Origin: Bryobacteraceae bacterium
GTDB lineage: Bacteria; Acidobacteriota; Terriglobia; Bryobacterales; Bryobacteraceae
Assembly (NCBI GenBank): GCA_025056455.1
Contig: JANWVY010000006.1
Location: 1-64,000 of the forward strand
Reading direction: 5' to 3'
DNA length: 64,000 bases
The notes under the pieces were generated by a model. That model did not search any database. It had not been told where the DNA came from and saw only the letters and a list, made by a program, of their open reading frames with translations. Positions 33,162 through 42,700 of the stretch are shown piece by piece. Each line of letters starts with the position of its first letter. The stretch's first letter is position 1. The translations under genes and the position numbers were made by a program.

Positions 33162-35567
33162 TCATTGCGCCAGGACGGCGTATCCCGGATTGAGAACAAC
33201 CTTGGTGGGTGGCGCCGCCACTGGCAAATCAAAACTGACTGGCGTTGAGCCCGTTTGGACCCACTTGGTGATGGCGCGCTGGCGCGGGAGTTGAATTTCC
33301 ACTGGGACCCAAGTGCTGAATTCCTCGTCCACCGCGCTCTGCGTAACGGTTACTCGAAGCACGAGCTTTGGCGCCTTGCCAGTTAGCGTATGGCTTAGTT
33401 TCAGCGTGGGGATCCCAGTGCCGTAGACCCAGGTCTCGAAAAAGTTTTCGAGTTTCGGGTCTACGGCGCCTGCTGGCATGTGCTGGCTTGCCGCCCTGTG
33501 GAATTCTTCGGTGGTAATCCGGTTGTACAGATGCTGCCGGTAGATGCTGTTCAGGAGTTTCCAGAATTGCCCGTCGCCTAATCTACGTCGCAGCATATGA
33601 AGAATCCAGCTGCCTTTTTCATAGGTCACCACCGACCACGAGGCCGGCGACTGGGAAGAGTACAAACGGTGGCCCATGGTGACCGGGCCGGCTGATTCGA
33701 TCGTCCGGCCATCCTCCAGTTTCTTCAGCAAGTTGGACCGGTAGGATTCGAGTACGGCCTCGAGCGTGCGGCTCCCTTTGCGTTTCTCGAGCAGCAGGAG
33801 GGCGCAGTAGTTGGCCAAGGCTTCCATAAGCCAGTCGTCTTGGTAGTCTGCCGAGGTCACTCCGTTGCCCCACCATTGATGCGCCACTTCGTGAGCATGA
33901 ATGATCTCGGAATAAAACAAATGATCAATTGGCTCTGAGCGCGAAAGCTGTCTTTCCGCCGGATCCAAATAGGCGAGCGTTGAGAGATACAGAAGGCCCG
34001 GAAAACCCTGGCCAAACCTGCCGGGAATAGGAGAGGCGATGAGCTGGTTGAGCGGAGGCGGGCCAAGCCGTGCCGAAAGTTCCGCAAAGGAGTCACTAAT
34101 TTCGTTTGCGAGTTTCACGAGTTGTGCTGTCGGATCGGGTGTTGGGGGCGACAAGAGGATAATTTCGGGGGGACGCCGCAAGGGCCCGCGGGGCGGAAAA
34201 GGACTTCCCGGCATGTTCCCCACTTCCAAGGGGCGAGGTTTGGGCTGCAAGGCGGTTTCTACGCGACGGTTCGCACACACTTCCACCGTTAAAGCTCCTC
34301 GGCTCACCTTTTTTCTCTCAAAATCGCCGAGGTTGAAGCCGAACAGGCGGACCGGGGCAGAAGTTTTGCGGCGTGTGACGCGGAAATCCCCAACCGTCTC
34401 CTCGCTCACAATCTCTCCTGCGGCAACGAAGTCGAGCGACTTGGGGTACCGGAAGGTCACGTCATACAGCGCGAACTGGAGCGTCCGGTTCGGATACCAG
34501 GAGCCGCGTGAGCCCACATAATACACGTTGTTACCGGCCTCTAAAATCACCTGTCCCTCGTGGTGGAGCTCGACTTCCACCACCTTTGCTGGTTCAAATT
34601 CACCTGCGCCAGCTGAAATCAAGAGGATCTGGTTGTCGATGCTCCGCAGCAGATTTGCACGAATCGACTCGGGAGAATAAGCCTCGGCGGCTTGTCCATC
34701 AACCGTGGCCCTAGTAACTTTCATGCGCTGGGAAAGCTCGAGGGCAAGCGTCTTTTCTCTGCGCTCTGGCTGAATCCGCAACGTGGTAACGGCTCGCAAA
34801 TACAGTTCTGGCGTGATCTCGGCTTGAATTTTGACGGATTGGATACGGAGACCATCCCCAAGCGCTCGTCTCGTCCCCGTGCGCCAGGGCCGGGCTTGGA
34901 AATGAGTCCAGGTATCAAAAAAGCGCCGGTTTTCCCGGAAGGCCACCTGCCCCACACTGATTTGATGTGCGGCCCGGGGATCCCAAATGACATCGAAATT
35001 GCCAAGCGTTTTTCCCGTGAAGGCCCCGAAGAAAAAGCCGAGTTCTCGCCGATGCGGCGAAAGCAAGTCTTCGGCCAGCCGGACTTCGAAGCTGGACAGG
35101 AAGTTTTGAATTACTCCGTTCCACTTTTCCGCGAGTAAATTCCCCATTTCCGGACTGGGTTTACTTTCGGCCTGCTGGATCATGCTCAGTAGCTCGGCGG
35201 CTGTGTCGTCAGTGAACACCAGGACCGCGTTTTGGACGTGCTCGTTGAGCGTTGGCGAGCCGGTGAAGGAAGCAAGCGACCTTCTTTCGCGCACAAAGGG
35301 AGGGATTAACAGCACTTCGCCATCGCCGCCCTCCACCTCGGTTGAAAAAATTGCGGCCACGCGCTGCCCCTGGACCGGCTTGGCGAAAACTAAGTAGCCT
35401 TCGCTGAAGTAGATTTTGAGCTCATCGCGCGCGAAACGCAGGTCGCGAACCCGGTAACAGGCAGCGGGATCGAGGCCGGAGCTTCTGGCAAGTTTTGCCA
35501 GCTCACCCGCTGTGGCGCCGTTTAACGCCGCCGAGCAAAGCAGCAGAAATGTAACAACCGCGCCCAC
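33162..35567 (-). CDS. Secreted M1-family zinc metallopeptidase
   Basis: 801 residues from a GTG, with a signal peptide (about 1-20, LLLCSAALNGATA). The zinc motif HEVAHQWWGN is at 559-568, followed by the second glutamate in DDWLMEALANYCALLLLE, 18 residues after the second histidine as in gluzincins. An N-terminal domain of about 230 residues precedes the M1 beta-saddle and is not typical of PepN; it may bind substrate or partners. Likely periplasmic or surface aminopeptidase for peptide scavenging. The C-terminal region lacks the long ARM repeats of PepN. Confidence 0.9.
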   Translation of the reverse strand: MGAVVTFLLLCSAALNGATAGELAKLARSSGLDPAACYRVRDLRFARDELKIYFSEGYLVFAKPVQGQRVAAIFSTEVEGGDGEVLLIPPFVRERRSLASFTGSPTLNEHVQNAVLVFTDDTAAELLSMIQQAESKPSPEMGNLLAEKWNGVIQNFLSSFEVRLAEDLLSPHRRELGFFFGAFTGKTLGNFDVIWDPRAAHQISVGQVAFRENRRFFDTWTHFQARPWRTGTRRALGDGLRIQSVKIQAEITPELYLRAVTTLRIQPERREKTLALELSQRMKVTRATVDGQAAEAYSPESIRANLLRSIDNQILLISAGAGEFEPAKVVEVELHHEGQVILEAGNNVYYVGSRGSWYPNRTLQFALYDVTFRYPKSLDFVAAGEIVSEETVGDFRVTRRKTSAPVRLFGFNLGDFERKKVSRGALTVEVCANRRVETALQPKPRPLEVGNMPGSPFPPRGPLRRPPEIILLSPPTPDPTAQLVKLANEISDSFAELSARLGPPPLNQLIASPIPGRFGQGFPGLLYLSTLAYLDPAERQLSRSEPIDHLFYSEIIHAHEVAHQWWGNGVTSADYQDDWLMEALANYCALLLLEKRKGSRTLEAVLESYRSNLLKKLEDGRTIESAGPVTMGHRLYSSQSPASWSVVTYEKGSWILHMLRRRLGDGQFWKLLNSIYRQHLYNRITTEEFHRAASQHMPAGAVDPKLENFFETWVYGTGIPTLKLSHTLTGKAPKLVLRVTVTQSAVDEEFSTWVPVEIQLPRQRAITKWVQTGSTPVSFDLPVAAPPTKVVLNPGYAVLAQ

Positions 35568-35778
35568 GTTTTCAGTCTATCCCGCCTTGGGTCGCGCTTG
35601 GTTTTCCCTCCGCCCTACGGGCCTTTGCGAGGCTATTTACAAACGCGCTTCGAGCTTGAGGCAGGGCCTTGCTCGCGAACGTGGCGTGGGCGATTGGCTC
35701 TCGGGTTTCGAACCCCTTCTGGCCTTCTGGCGAGGTTCTGCGCTGGCCACCCTGCGGTAGAATCAATACTAGCTTTTC

Positions 35779-36318
35779 ATGAAGTCCCGCATTCGCTCCA
35801 CCACGATCCTCTGTGTTCGCAGAAACAACCAGGTGACCATGGCGGGAGACGGCCAAGTGACGCTTGGACAAGAGGTGTTGAAAGCCAACGCGCGAAAGCT
35901 CCGCCGGCTGCATAACGGCAAGATCCTCGCCGGCTTTGCCGGCTCAACGGCGGACGCTTTCTCCTTGTTTGCCCGTTTCGAGAGTAAACTCGAGCAGTTT
36001 AATGGCAACCTTCCCCGCGCTGTTGTGGAGCTAGCCAAGGATTGGCGTACGGACAAAATCTTGCGTCACCTGGAGGCGCTGCTGCTGGTTGCTGACCTGG
36101 CGAACACCTACATTGTGAGCGGCAACGGCGATGTGATCGAGCCCGACGAGCCTCTAGCCGCTATCGGTTCTGGCGGCCCATTTGCCAAAGCCGCTGCTGT
36201 CGCGCTTTATGAGAATACGTCGTTGTCCGCCCGCGAGATCGCGGAGAAGGCGATGAAGATCGCCGGCGATTTATGTATTTACACCAACCGCAACACCGTT
36301 TTTGAGGATCTCGCCTAA
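35779..36318 (+). CDS. hslV: ATP-dependent protease subunit HslV
   Basis: 179 residues. Proteasome-like peptidase forming dodecamers activated by HslU. The N-terminus is [15 protein letters not shown]; by alignment with (M)TTIVSVRR the nucleophile is T8, so a seven-residue propeptide is removed. [20 protein letters not shown] and [16 protein letters not shown] are conserved. The ATG lies 16 bases after a possible -10 (TAGAAT, 35758-35763). The stop overlaps the hslU ATG by one base. Known function: degradation of misfolded and regulatory proteins under heat stress. Confidence 0.96.
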   Translation: MKSRIRSTTILCVRRNNQVTMAGDGQVTLGQEVLKANARKLRRLHNGKILAGFAGSTADAFSLFARFESKLEQFNGNLPRAVVELAKDWRTDKILRHLEALLLVADLANTYIVSGNGDVIEPDEPLAAIGSGGPFAKAAAVALYENTSLSAREIAEKAMKIAGDLCIYTNRNTVFEDLA

Positions 36319-37676
36319 TGGTGATCTATCTGCCTAGCCAGTCTCTGGATGAAGAGCCGGCCCTCGATGAACTTACGCCGGCGGAGATTGTGCGCGAACT
36401 TGATAAGCACGTGATCGGACAGTCAGAAGCTAAGCGCGCCGTCGCCATCGCCCTTCGCAACCGCATCCGCCGCCAGCGGCTTGAGCCCGAAATGGCCGAA
36501 GAGGTGATGCCCAAAAACATTCTGATGATTGGGCCGACCGGGGTCGGCAAAACGGAGATCGCGCGGCGGCTCGCCAAGCTCGCAAACTCCCCGTTTTTGA
36601 AAGTCGAAGCCAGCAAATTCACGGAAGTGGGTTATGTCGGCCGGGACGTCGAGTCGATGATCCGTGATTTGGTGGAAATCGCCATCGAGATGGTGCGTGA
36701 GGAGCGCTTAGACGAAGTAGCCGAGCGCGCCGAGCGCAATGCGGAAGAGCGGCTGCTCGACTTGCTGATGCCTCCTCAAGCCGATCCTTCCGAGTCGGCT
36801 GAGCGCACGCGCGAGAAGCTGCGGGAGAAACTGCGGGCCGGCAAACTCGATGACCGGACGGTGGAGATTGACGTCAAAGAGCGAGGTCCTAGCTTTGAGA
36901 TTGCAGCCGCCCCGGGCTTTGAGGAAATGGACATCAACCTCAAAGAGATTCTGCCCAACCTCTTTGGCCCCCGTTCGAAGAAGCGCAAGATGCGTGTTCA
37001 TGAAGCGCTCGACTACCTCACTCAAGAGGAAGAGCAAAAGCTGATTGACATGGACCAGGTGACCCGTGTTGCCTTAGAGCGCGTGGAGCGAAATGGGATT
37101 ATCTTCCTCGACGAGATCGACAAGATCGCTGGGCGCGAAAGCGGGCATGGGCCCGACGTGAGCCGTGAAGGTGTCCAGCGCGACATCCTGCCCATCGTAG
37201 AGGGTACAACGGTTAACACGCGTTACGGCTTCGTTCGCACAGATCACATTTTGTTCATTGCAGCTGGCGCCTTTCACGTCGCCAAACCAAGCGAGCTGAT
37301 TCCCGAATTGCAAGGCCGCTTCCCAATCCGCGTGGAACTGAAGTCGCTCACCGAGGAGGATTTCGTTCGCATTCTCAAAGAGCCAAAAAACGCTCTCATC
37401 AAGCAATACGTCGCGTTGCTTGAAACCGAAGGCATCCGGCTCACTTTCACCGACGATGCCATCGAAGAGATGGCGCGCTATGCCGCCCAGCTAAACCAGT
37501 CCATGGAAAACATCGGGGCGCGACGTTTGCACACCATCATGGAAAAAGTGGTGGAAGAGATTTCCTTTCAGGGGCCGGACCTCAAAAAGAAGAATGTGAA
37601 GATCGACGCTGCCTATGTGCGCCAGCAGCTGGCGCCGATTGTCAAGGATCAGGACCTGAGCCGTTACATCCTCTGA
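36318..37676 (+). CDS. hslU: ATP-dependent protease ATPase subunit HslU
   Basis: 452 residues, full length. AAA+ unfoldase that feeds substrates to Hsl[16 protein letters not shown] (71-85) is Walker [13 protein letters not shown] Walker B, and the intermediate I domain (about 110-240) is present. [12 protein letters not shown] and [17 protein letters not shown] are the sensor regions. The C-terminus DLSRYIL is the tail that docks into HslV. Coupled by overlap to hslV upstream and to a lipoprotein gene downstream (TGATG at 37674-37678). Confidence 0.97.
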   Translation: MVIYLPSQSLDEEPALDELTPAEIVRELDKHVIGQSEAKRAVAIALRNRIRRQRLEPEMAEEVMPKNILMIGPTGVGKTEIARRLAKLANSPFLKVEASKFTEVGYVGRDVESMIRDLVEIAIEMVREERLDEVAERAERNAEERLLDLLMPPQADPSESAERTREKLREKLRAGKLDDRTVEIDVKERGPSFEIAAAPGFEEMDINLKEILPNLFGPRSKKRKMRVHEALDYLTQEEEQKLIDMDQVTRVALERVERNGIIFLDEIDKIAGRESGHGPDVSREGVQRDILPIVEGTTVNTRYGFVRTDHILFIAAGAFHVAKPSELIPELQGRFPIRVELKSLTEEDFVRILKEPKNALIKQYVALLETEGIRLTFTDDAIEEMARYAAQLNQSMENIGARRLHTIMEKVVEEISFQGPDLKKKNVKIDAAYVRQQLAPIVKDQDLSRYIL

Positions 37677-38701
37677 TGAAGGACCCATCCCACGCCAGGG
37701 CTCGCCGTGTCGTTGTCGCTACCCTCTGGCTGGTCAGCGTCTTGAGCGGGTGTGGCTATGTCGGAGACCCCATGCCGCCAGCTTTACTGATACCGATGCC
37801 ACCCTACCAGCTGACGGTCCAGCAACAAGGGGGCAACCTAATCGTCACCTACCAGTACGCCAGCATGACCACCGAGGGGTTGTCCGTTGCTGGGTGGAGC
37901 GAGGCGGAGCTCCGAATTGGTCCCATCCCGAGCGGTCCTTTCCAGCCGGAGGTTTGGGCGGCTCAAGCGCGGCGAATTCCCGTAAGCCATCTCTCCGTGG
38001 CCTCGCCCGTTCGCCTCGAGATTCCAGTCACCGATTTCGTGGATCAGGAGATTGCTTGCGCCGCTCGCGCCGCTGGTCCCAAGGGGCGCTGGTCCGGTTG
38101 GTCGAACTTCGCCGCCTTGCGGATTGTGAAACCTCTTCCGCGACCGGAGGCTTTGCTCGCCCGGTCAGCGCCCGAGGGAGTGATTCTGAGCTGGCAGGTG
38201 GCCGAATCCCGGGCCGGCATGATCTTCCGTATCTGGCGCCAGCAGGAAGGCGAGGAAGAATTTCACTTGCTGGCCGATACCCTGGCGTCGCCCTACGTTG
38301 ACAAAAGCGCGGAATACGACAAACCATACCGCTACCAGGTGCGAGCTGTGCTCAAACAGGAAGGCAGCGAGATCGAAGGCGACGCCTCGGAGATTGTGCC
38401 CATCCGGCCGGCGGATGTCTTTCCACCCTCCACACCAACGGGCCTCAACTTTATCCTGGGGGTGAATTCGGTTGAGTTGGTCTGGGACCGCAACACAGAA
38501 CCCGATTTCCGCGGCTACGTTGTTTACCGCGCCTTAGCCGGCGGCGAATTTGTGCGCCTAGCCGGGCCGCTGCCCTCGCCGGCCTACTCCGATAAAACCG
38601 TCGAAGCTGGGCGCAGCTACCGCTATGCGGTTAGCGCCCTCGATGTGGCGGGCAACGAGAGTCCTCCCTCAGTGCCGGTGCTGGTGACCACCCCCCCTTA
38701 A
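37676..38701 (+). CDS. Lipoprotein with fibronectin type III domains
   Basis: 341 residues. The N-terminus is a lipoprotein signal with lipobox LSGC (C26), preceded by an arginine-rich stretch. After a proline-rich linker (about 30-45) come about three beta-sandwich segments. The last two (about 140-240 and 245-340) are fibronectin type [22 protein letters not shown], then [20 protein letters not shown] and [19 protein letters not shown], with [19 protein letters not shown]. Surface or periplasmic protein-binding role expected. The start overlaps the hslU stop, an unusual partner for HslUV. Confidence 0.85.
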   Translation: MKDPSHARARRVVVATLWLVSVLSGCGYVGDPMPPALLIPMPPYQLTVQQQGGNLIVTYQYASMTTEGLSVAGWSEAELRIGPIPSGPFQPEVWAAQARRIPVSHLSVASPVRLEIPVTDFVDQEIACAARAAGPKGRWSGWSNFAALRIVKPLPRPEALLARSAPEGVILSWQVAESRAGMIFRIWRQQEGEEEFHLLADTLASPYVDKSAEYDKPYRYQVRAVLKQEGSEIEGDASEIVPIRPADVFPPSTPTGLNFILGVNSVELVWDRNTEPDFRGYVVYRALAGGEFVRLAGPLPSPAYSDKTVEAGRSYRYAVSALDVAGNESPPSVPVLVTTPP

Positions 38702-38718
38702 CCTTCGCTCAGAAGATC

Positions 38719-39534
38719 ATGCATATGATCATGCATACGCCTATGAGAAAGCACATTCGCTTCAGCCCCAACCGAAAGACCTGGCCTACCGCGCCCGATA
38801 GCTCTCCCCTAGTTCGCTACGGTATTGTCCAAGGCGATACGGTCTATGAGACCGATTCCTTGTGGTCCACAGAAACCAAGGATGAGTTTGCGCTAACCGA
38901 CATCCGCCTGCTTCCACCCTGCTGGCCTTCCAAAATCGTCTGTGTCGGCAGGAACTATGCGGACCACGCAAAGGAACTTGGCAATCCGGTTCCAAGTGAG
39001 CCCCTGATCTTCTACAAACCGGTCAGCTCGCTCCTTGCAAGCGGCGATTCCATTGTCTATCCCTCGCTGAGCCAGATGGTCAGCTTCGAGGGAGAGCTCG
39101 GCGTCGTCGTGGGACGGCAGGCCAAGTTTGTCCGTGCCGAGGATGCCTTGGATTACGTCTTTGGCTACACCATTGTCAACGATGTCACGGCACGGGACTT
39201 ACAGAAAAAGGACGGCCAGTGGGCGCGGGCAAAAGGATTTGACACATTTTGTCCGGTGGGGCCTTGGATTGTTCCTGCCCGCGAGGTCGACTTCGACCGC
39301 TTGCGCATCCGCACCTGGGTGAATGGGGAAAAGAAACAGGATGGCTCAGTCCAAGAGATGATTTTTTCGGTGAGTGCTATAATCGCCTACGTCACGCAGT
39401 TTTTGACACTAGAACCAGGCGATTTAATCGCCACAGGCACTCCTCCGGGAGTGGGTCCACTAGAACCGGGCGATACGGTCCGCGTCGAAATCGAGGGTAT
39501 CGGGGCGCTCGAAAACACGGTTGTCCGAGGCTAA
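38719..39534 (+). CDS. Fumarylacetoacetate hydrolase (FAH) family protein
   Basis: 271 residues from the ATG at 38719. In-frame ATGs at 38725, 38731 and 38743 are alternatives, and the family usually begins at the M-R-K-H-I-R-F segment (38743). Members hydrate or hydrolyse C-C bonds of 2-oxo acids, or act as oxaloacetate decarboxylases. [39 protein letters not shown] (E-x-E metal ligands), [14 protein letters not shown] and [14 protein letters not shown] are the conserved motifs. The next gene, a transaldolase-like enzyme, begins two bases after the stop. Confidence 0.92.
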   Translation: MHMIMHTPMRKHIRFSPNRKTWPTAPDSSPLVRYGIVQGDTVYETDSLWSTETKDEFALTDIRLLPPCWPSKIVCVGRNYADHAKELGNPVPSEPLIFYKPVSSLLASGDSIVYPSLSQMVSFEGELGVVVGRQAKFVRAEDALDYVFGYTIVNDVTARDLQKKDGQWARAKGFDTFCPVGPWIVPAREVDFDRLRIRTWVNGEKKQDGSVQEMIFSVSAIIAYVTQFLTLEPGDLIATGTPPGVGPLEPGDTVRVEIEGIGALENTVVRG

Positions 39535-39536
39535 CC

Positions 39537-40199
39537 ATGAAGATTTTTCTGGACACTGCGAATCTCGATGAGATCCGCCGAGGGGCGGAATGGGGCATTG
39601 TGGATGGAGTCACCACGAACCCCTCCTTGATCGCCAAGGAGGGCAGGCCAGTTGAGGAGCAGATCCGCCGCATTTGTGAAATTATCGACGGCGATATTAG
39701 CGCCGAGGTCGTTGCTGTTGACGCCAAGGAAATGATCCGCGAGGGTCGCCAGCTCGCGAAAATTCACAAAAACGTGGTGGTGAAGTTGCCGCTCATCCGA
39801 GAAGGAATTAAAGCCTGCGCGGCGCTTTCCAAAGAGGGGATCCGCACCAATGTCACCCTCTGCTTCACGCCTGCCCAGGCCTTACTGGCAGCCAAGGCTG
39901 GCGCCTACATCGTAAGTCCGTTTGTCGGCCGCTTGGATGATATCGCCACCAGCGGAATGGACTTAATCCGCAACATTTGCGCCATCTACAAAAACTACGG
40001 CTTCACCACACAGGTGCTGGCTGCCTCGCTCCGGCATCCAATTCACGTGACGGAATCTGCTCTGGCCGGCGCTCATATTGCAACCATGCCCTTTAAAGTT
40101 CTGGACCAGCTCTTCAACCACCCCCTGACCGATAAGGGGCTCGAGCAGTTCCTCAAAGATCACGCGAAAGTGTTTCAGGAAAGCGGCGCAGTTGGCTGA
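39537..40199 (+). CDS. fsa: Transaldolase-like fructose-6-phosphate aldolase
   Basis: 220 residues, the short (about 220) TalC/FSA subfamily. Transfers or releases a dihydroxyacetone unit through a lysine Schiff base. [41 protein letters not shown] (the catalytic lysine in VKLP), [20 protein letters not shown] and PFVGRLDD are diagnostic. Transaldolase versus fructose-6-phosphate aldolase activity cannot be decided from these motifs. Likely co-transcribed with the FAH-family gene upstream (two-base gap). Confidence 0.94.
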   Translation: MKIFLDTANLDEIRRGAEWGIVDGVTTNPSLIAKEGRPVEEQIRRICEIIDGDISAEVVAVDAKEMIREGRQLAKIHKNVVVKLPLIREGIKACAALSKEGIRTNVTLCFTPAQALLAAKAGAYIVSPFVGRLDDIATSGMDLIRNICAIYKNYGFTTQVLAASLRHPIHVTESALAGAHIATMPFKVLDQLFNHPLTDKGLEQFLKDHAKVFQESGAVG

Positions 40200-40205
40200 T
40201 CGCCT

Positions 40206-40607
40206 GTGAGTCCGACGCTCGCCCTTGCTTTTCTTGGCAGTTTTGGCGCTGCGCTCCTGATCCTTGTAGGGTGGCTACTCCTCGGAAAGCGCCGCTCGGC
40301 AGAAGAAAGAGAGAGAGCGCGCCGCCGGTTTCTCAGCCTGCGCGGTCGAGTCGCCGAGGCGGAAGTGACCGACGTCGACGGCCTGACACTTTGTTACTGC
40401 TATCAAGTGGGCGGAGTTACTTATCACTCCACGCAAGACGCAGCGCTGTTTGCGCACATGCTTCCCCAGGATCTGTCCTTACTTTTGGGACCGGCCGTGA
40501 TCAAATATGCGCCGGGCAACCCGGCGAATTCCATCCTGATCAGCGAGGAGTGGAGCGGCATTCGTTTGGCCAAGCTACCCTCCCTCGCAAAATCGAAAGG
40601 AGATTAG
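40206..40607 (+). CDS. Small membrane protein, function unknown (DUF3592-like)
   Basis: 133 residues from a GTG. One N-terminal transmembrane helix (about 5-27), an arginine- and glutamate-rich stop-transfer segment (RRSAEERERARRRFLSL) and a soluble beta-rich domain with CYCYQVGGVTYHS and KYAPGNPANSILI, the last resembling the DUF3592 pattern YxPxNP. No function is known. Six bases after the transaldolase-like gene and six before the next gene, so it is part of the same operon. Confidence 0.7.
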   Translation: MSPTLALAFLGSFGAALLILVGWLLLGKRRSAEERERARRRFLSLRGRVAEAEVTDVDGLTLCYCYQVGGVTYHSTQDAALFAHMLPQDLSLLLGPAVIKYAPGNPANSILISEEWSGIRLAKLPSLAKSKGD

Positions 40608-40613
40608 CACCCC

Positions 40614-41000
40614 ATGCAAACTTGGTTGTTGAGAAGCTTGTTTGTGGCGGCGGCCACGCTTCTGCTGAGCGGGCCGGCTTCGAGCGCCGACAAGCCGAAA
40701 TCCATCATCCACGTGGTGACCTTGTACTTTAAGCCTGGAACCACAGAGGCGGACAAGAAAAAAGTTTTGGATGGTGTCGACGAGATGGGAAAAAAGATTC
40801 CCGGCATCAAAAACGTCTGGCTCAAGAGCATTAAAGTCCAGGGCGACGCCAATGGAGTCCCTCTAACGACCGCATTTGTCATGGAGTTTGTGGACGAAGC
40901 GGCGTTCAAGGCCTACGAGAATCATCCGGCACACCGCGCCTGGGAGAAAATTTACTTTCCCGTGCGGGGAGAAAGCCGGACGCACGACATCACAAACTAA
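40614..41000 (+). CDS. Secreted Dabb-family (stress-responsive alpha-beta barrel) protein
   Basis: 128 residues with a signal peptide (about 1-24, ending SGPASSA). The body is a dimeric alpha-beta barrel of the Dabb family: IIHVVTLYFKPGTTEADKKK at the start, KIPGIKNVWLKSI, and TAFVMEFVDEAAFKAYENHP with the H-P motif of the family. The role in bacteria is unknown. AGGAG precedes the ATG. It is the last gene of the FAH-transaldolase operon and is convergent with the cold-shock gene. Confidence 0.88.
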   Translation: MQTWLLRSLFVAAATLLLSGPASSADKPKSIIHVVTLYFKPGTTEADKKKVLDGVDEMGKKIPGIKNVWLKSIKVQGDANGVPLTTAFVMEFVDEAAFKAYENHPAHRAWEKIYFPVRGESRTHDITN

Positions 41001-41145
41001 TTCGCAGCAGGAAAAAACCTGATGGCCCGTAGAGTTTCCCTTTACAGGCCTCTCAGTTTTTGTCATTCGCCTTTGGGAGTTTCAGGCACCCTCGACACCC
41101 AAGAGTGGGTAGCCTGACGCGGCGCCGGGTGGCCACTGCGGCCCG

Positions 41146-41358
41146 TTAGTTCGGCAGCACGTTTTCGGCGTGCAGACCCTTGGGGCCCTCCTTCAACTCG
41201 AACTCCACCTCGCTGCCGTTGGTCAGGCTACGGTAGCCGCTCATCTTGATCGCAGTGTGATGAACGAAGACGTCTTCGCCGGTTGACCTCTGAATGAAGC
41301 CATACCCTTTGGCAGCGTTAAACCATTTCACGGTGCCTTTTTCCTTACGTCCAGTCAC
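41146..41358 (-). CDS. csp: Cold-shock domain protein
   Basis: 70 residues, the standard length, from a GTG behind AGGAGAGGG. Single-stranded nucleic acid binding OB fold: GTVKWFNAAKGYGFI (RNP1 KGYGFI), DVFVHHTAI (RNP2) and EGPKGLHAENV. It melts RNA secondary structure. The leader may be long: a -35/-10 pair on the minus strand lies at 41572-41577 and 41549-41554, about 190 bases upstream of the start, which would give a 5' untranslated region of about 175 bases, as in known cold-shock genes. Confidence 0.96.
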   Translation of the reverse strand: MTGRKEKGTVKWFNAAKGYGFIQRSTGEDVFVHHTAIKMSGYRSLTNGSEVEFELKEGPKGLHAENVLPN

Positions 41359-41838
41359 AGTCCCTCTCCTGAATCATTCGAAAAACACCAGAATGAGTGC
41401 CCGGGCACGAACAGAACTTGGATCCCGCGCGAGGTAAGTTTGCAAACCGGGGCTACCACGGAGTTCTGACCTCTAGCCTAGCTCCCAGCAAGTGCAGACC
41501 CAAGCACCCCAAGCCTCCCGGACATCTTTCTGACGCTGTGTCTCCCAAATTTTGGCAGAGTCAATTAAAACATTCAAGATAAATTTTGTTTCAAACAATA
41601 AGATCTCCTCTGTCGACCGCTGCCAGCCGGGGTGGCGGGGGAGGGAGTTCCCCAGGCCTGCCTGCAAAAACAGAGTGCAGGCTCGGGACGGCGAGCGTGC
41701 CGCCGCCTAGGCGGTTGAGACCGTCTCGCGTTTGTGGCGGGCCTCTCACCTCCTCGTCTGCCGAAACGCTCAGCAAAACCTGAGAAAATCAGAAAGTTCC
41801 CGGCACTAAATGTCGTGCTCCACGGAAATCCTCGCTGG
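41359..41838. other. Structured intergenic region between csp and the FkbM gene
   Basis: About 480 bases with no convincing reading frame (a GTG at 41734 could be an upstream start of the FkbM gene). It contains the csp ribosome site (41362-41370) and probable minus-strand promoter (TTGAAT, 17-base spacer, CAAAAT). A 13-base palindrome TTGTTTCAAACAA lies at 41586-41598, a 7-bp hairpin GCCTGCA-loop-TGCAGGC at 41660-41682, the palindrome CCGCCTAGGCGG at 41703-41714, and GAGACCGTCTC at 41717-41727. The AT-rich part (about 41560-41600) contrasts with the GC-rich hairpin cluster. Confidence 0.5.
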
Positions 41839-42594
41839 ATGGCCAGCACCATCCTCAGGCTCCCCCTCCGCCTGGTCCCTCGCGATGCCGTAATTCCCAT
41901 CCTGAGCGGCCCGCTACGGGGAAAGAAGTGGGTTGCCGGCTCGAGCGTGGCTTCTTGCTGGCTGGGAATCTATGAGCGGGCGAAGCTTGAGCAGATGCAG
42001 GCTTCAGTCCCGCCAGGCGGTGTTGTCTATGATGTGGGAGCGCAATCTGGCTACCACACCCTGCTCGCCTCGCGGCTAGTGGGCAGAAGCGGTCGGGTAT
42101 ATGCTTTTGAACCGCTGCCGCGCAACTACGAAATGCTCGTCAAGCACCTTTCGCTCAATGAAATCTTCAACGTAGAGCCGGTCCGAGCAGCTGTGAGCGA
42201 CACCGACGGAGAACTCTGCTTCGACCCTGGCCCGGGTTTTATGGCAGGTCGGCTTTCCGAGCAAGGGACACTTCGGGTCAGATCCGTGACCTTGGACCAC
42301 TTTCTTTCCAGCCAGGACCGGATCCGGCCTCCCGACGTCATAAAAATTGATGTGGAAGGAGCCGAGTTGAGGGTGCTGCGTGGCGCTCGCCAAATGTTAG
42401 CCCAATGGCGGCCCACAGTTCTTCTCGACACCCACGATTTTCTGGGGGGAGCAAATGTAGGCTTGCACGAGGCTTGTGCGCGCTTTCTCGCAGAGCTAGG
42501 TTATCAGCTCGAGTGCCAGATTTCCCGCTCCCCGAACCAAGCGTCGAGCATCCTGGCCCAGCCCCCCTCACGCCCAGTCGCCTGCTGCCTTTGA
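41839..42594 (+). CDS. FkbM-family SAM-dependent methyltransferase
   Basis: 251 residues from the ATG at 41839. A GTG at 41734 would add 35 residues rich in basic and proline residues that do not look conserved; no start has a clear ribosome site. FkbM-type O-methyltransferase: GVVYDVGAQSGYHTLLASRL is the SAM motif, AFEPLPRNYEML follows, and IKIDVEGAELRVLRGA is the diagnostic FkbM segment. The preceding PLRGKKWVAG...WLGIYE stretch is seen in the acidobacterial members. Likely targets are sugars or polysaccharide precursors. No glycan cluster is adjacent. Confidence 0.85.
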   Translation: MASTILRLPLRLVPRDAVIPILSGPLRGKKWVAGSSVASCWLGIYERAKLEQMQASVPPGGVVYDVGAQSGYHTLLASRLVGRSGRVYAFEPLPRNYEMLVKHLSLNEIFNVEPVRAAVSDTDGELCFDPGPGFMAGRLSEQGTLRVRSVTLDHFLSSQDRIRPPDVIKIDVEGAELRVLRGARQMLAQWRPTVLLDTHDFLGGANVGLHEACARFLAELGYQLECQISRSPNQASSILAQPPSRPVACCL

Positions 42595-42700
42595 TGGCTG
42601 GCCGCAACTCCAGCATCTTTGCCGGAAAGCCTGCCGCATTACACTAAGGCAAGGAACTGCCGCCCGGCCGGTTCCAATCCAAAGGGTTTCTGCAAACGGC

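Noticed and set aside
35698-35716. tRNA T-arm-like sequence GGGTTTCGAACCCC
   Set aside because: No acceptor stem, D-arm or anticodon arm can be paired around it, so it is not a tRNA.
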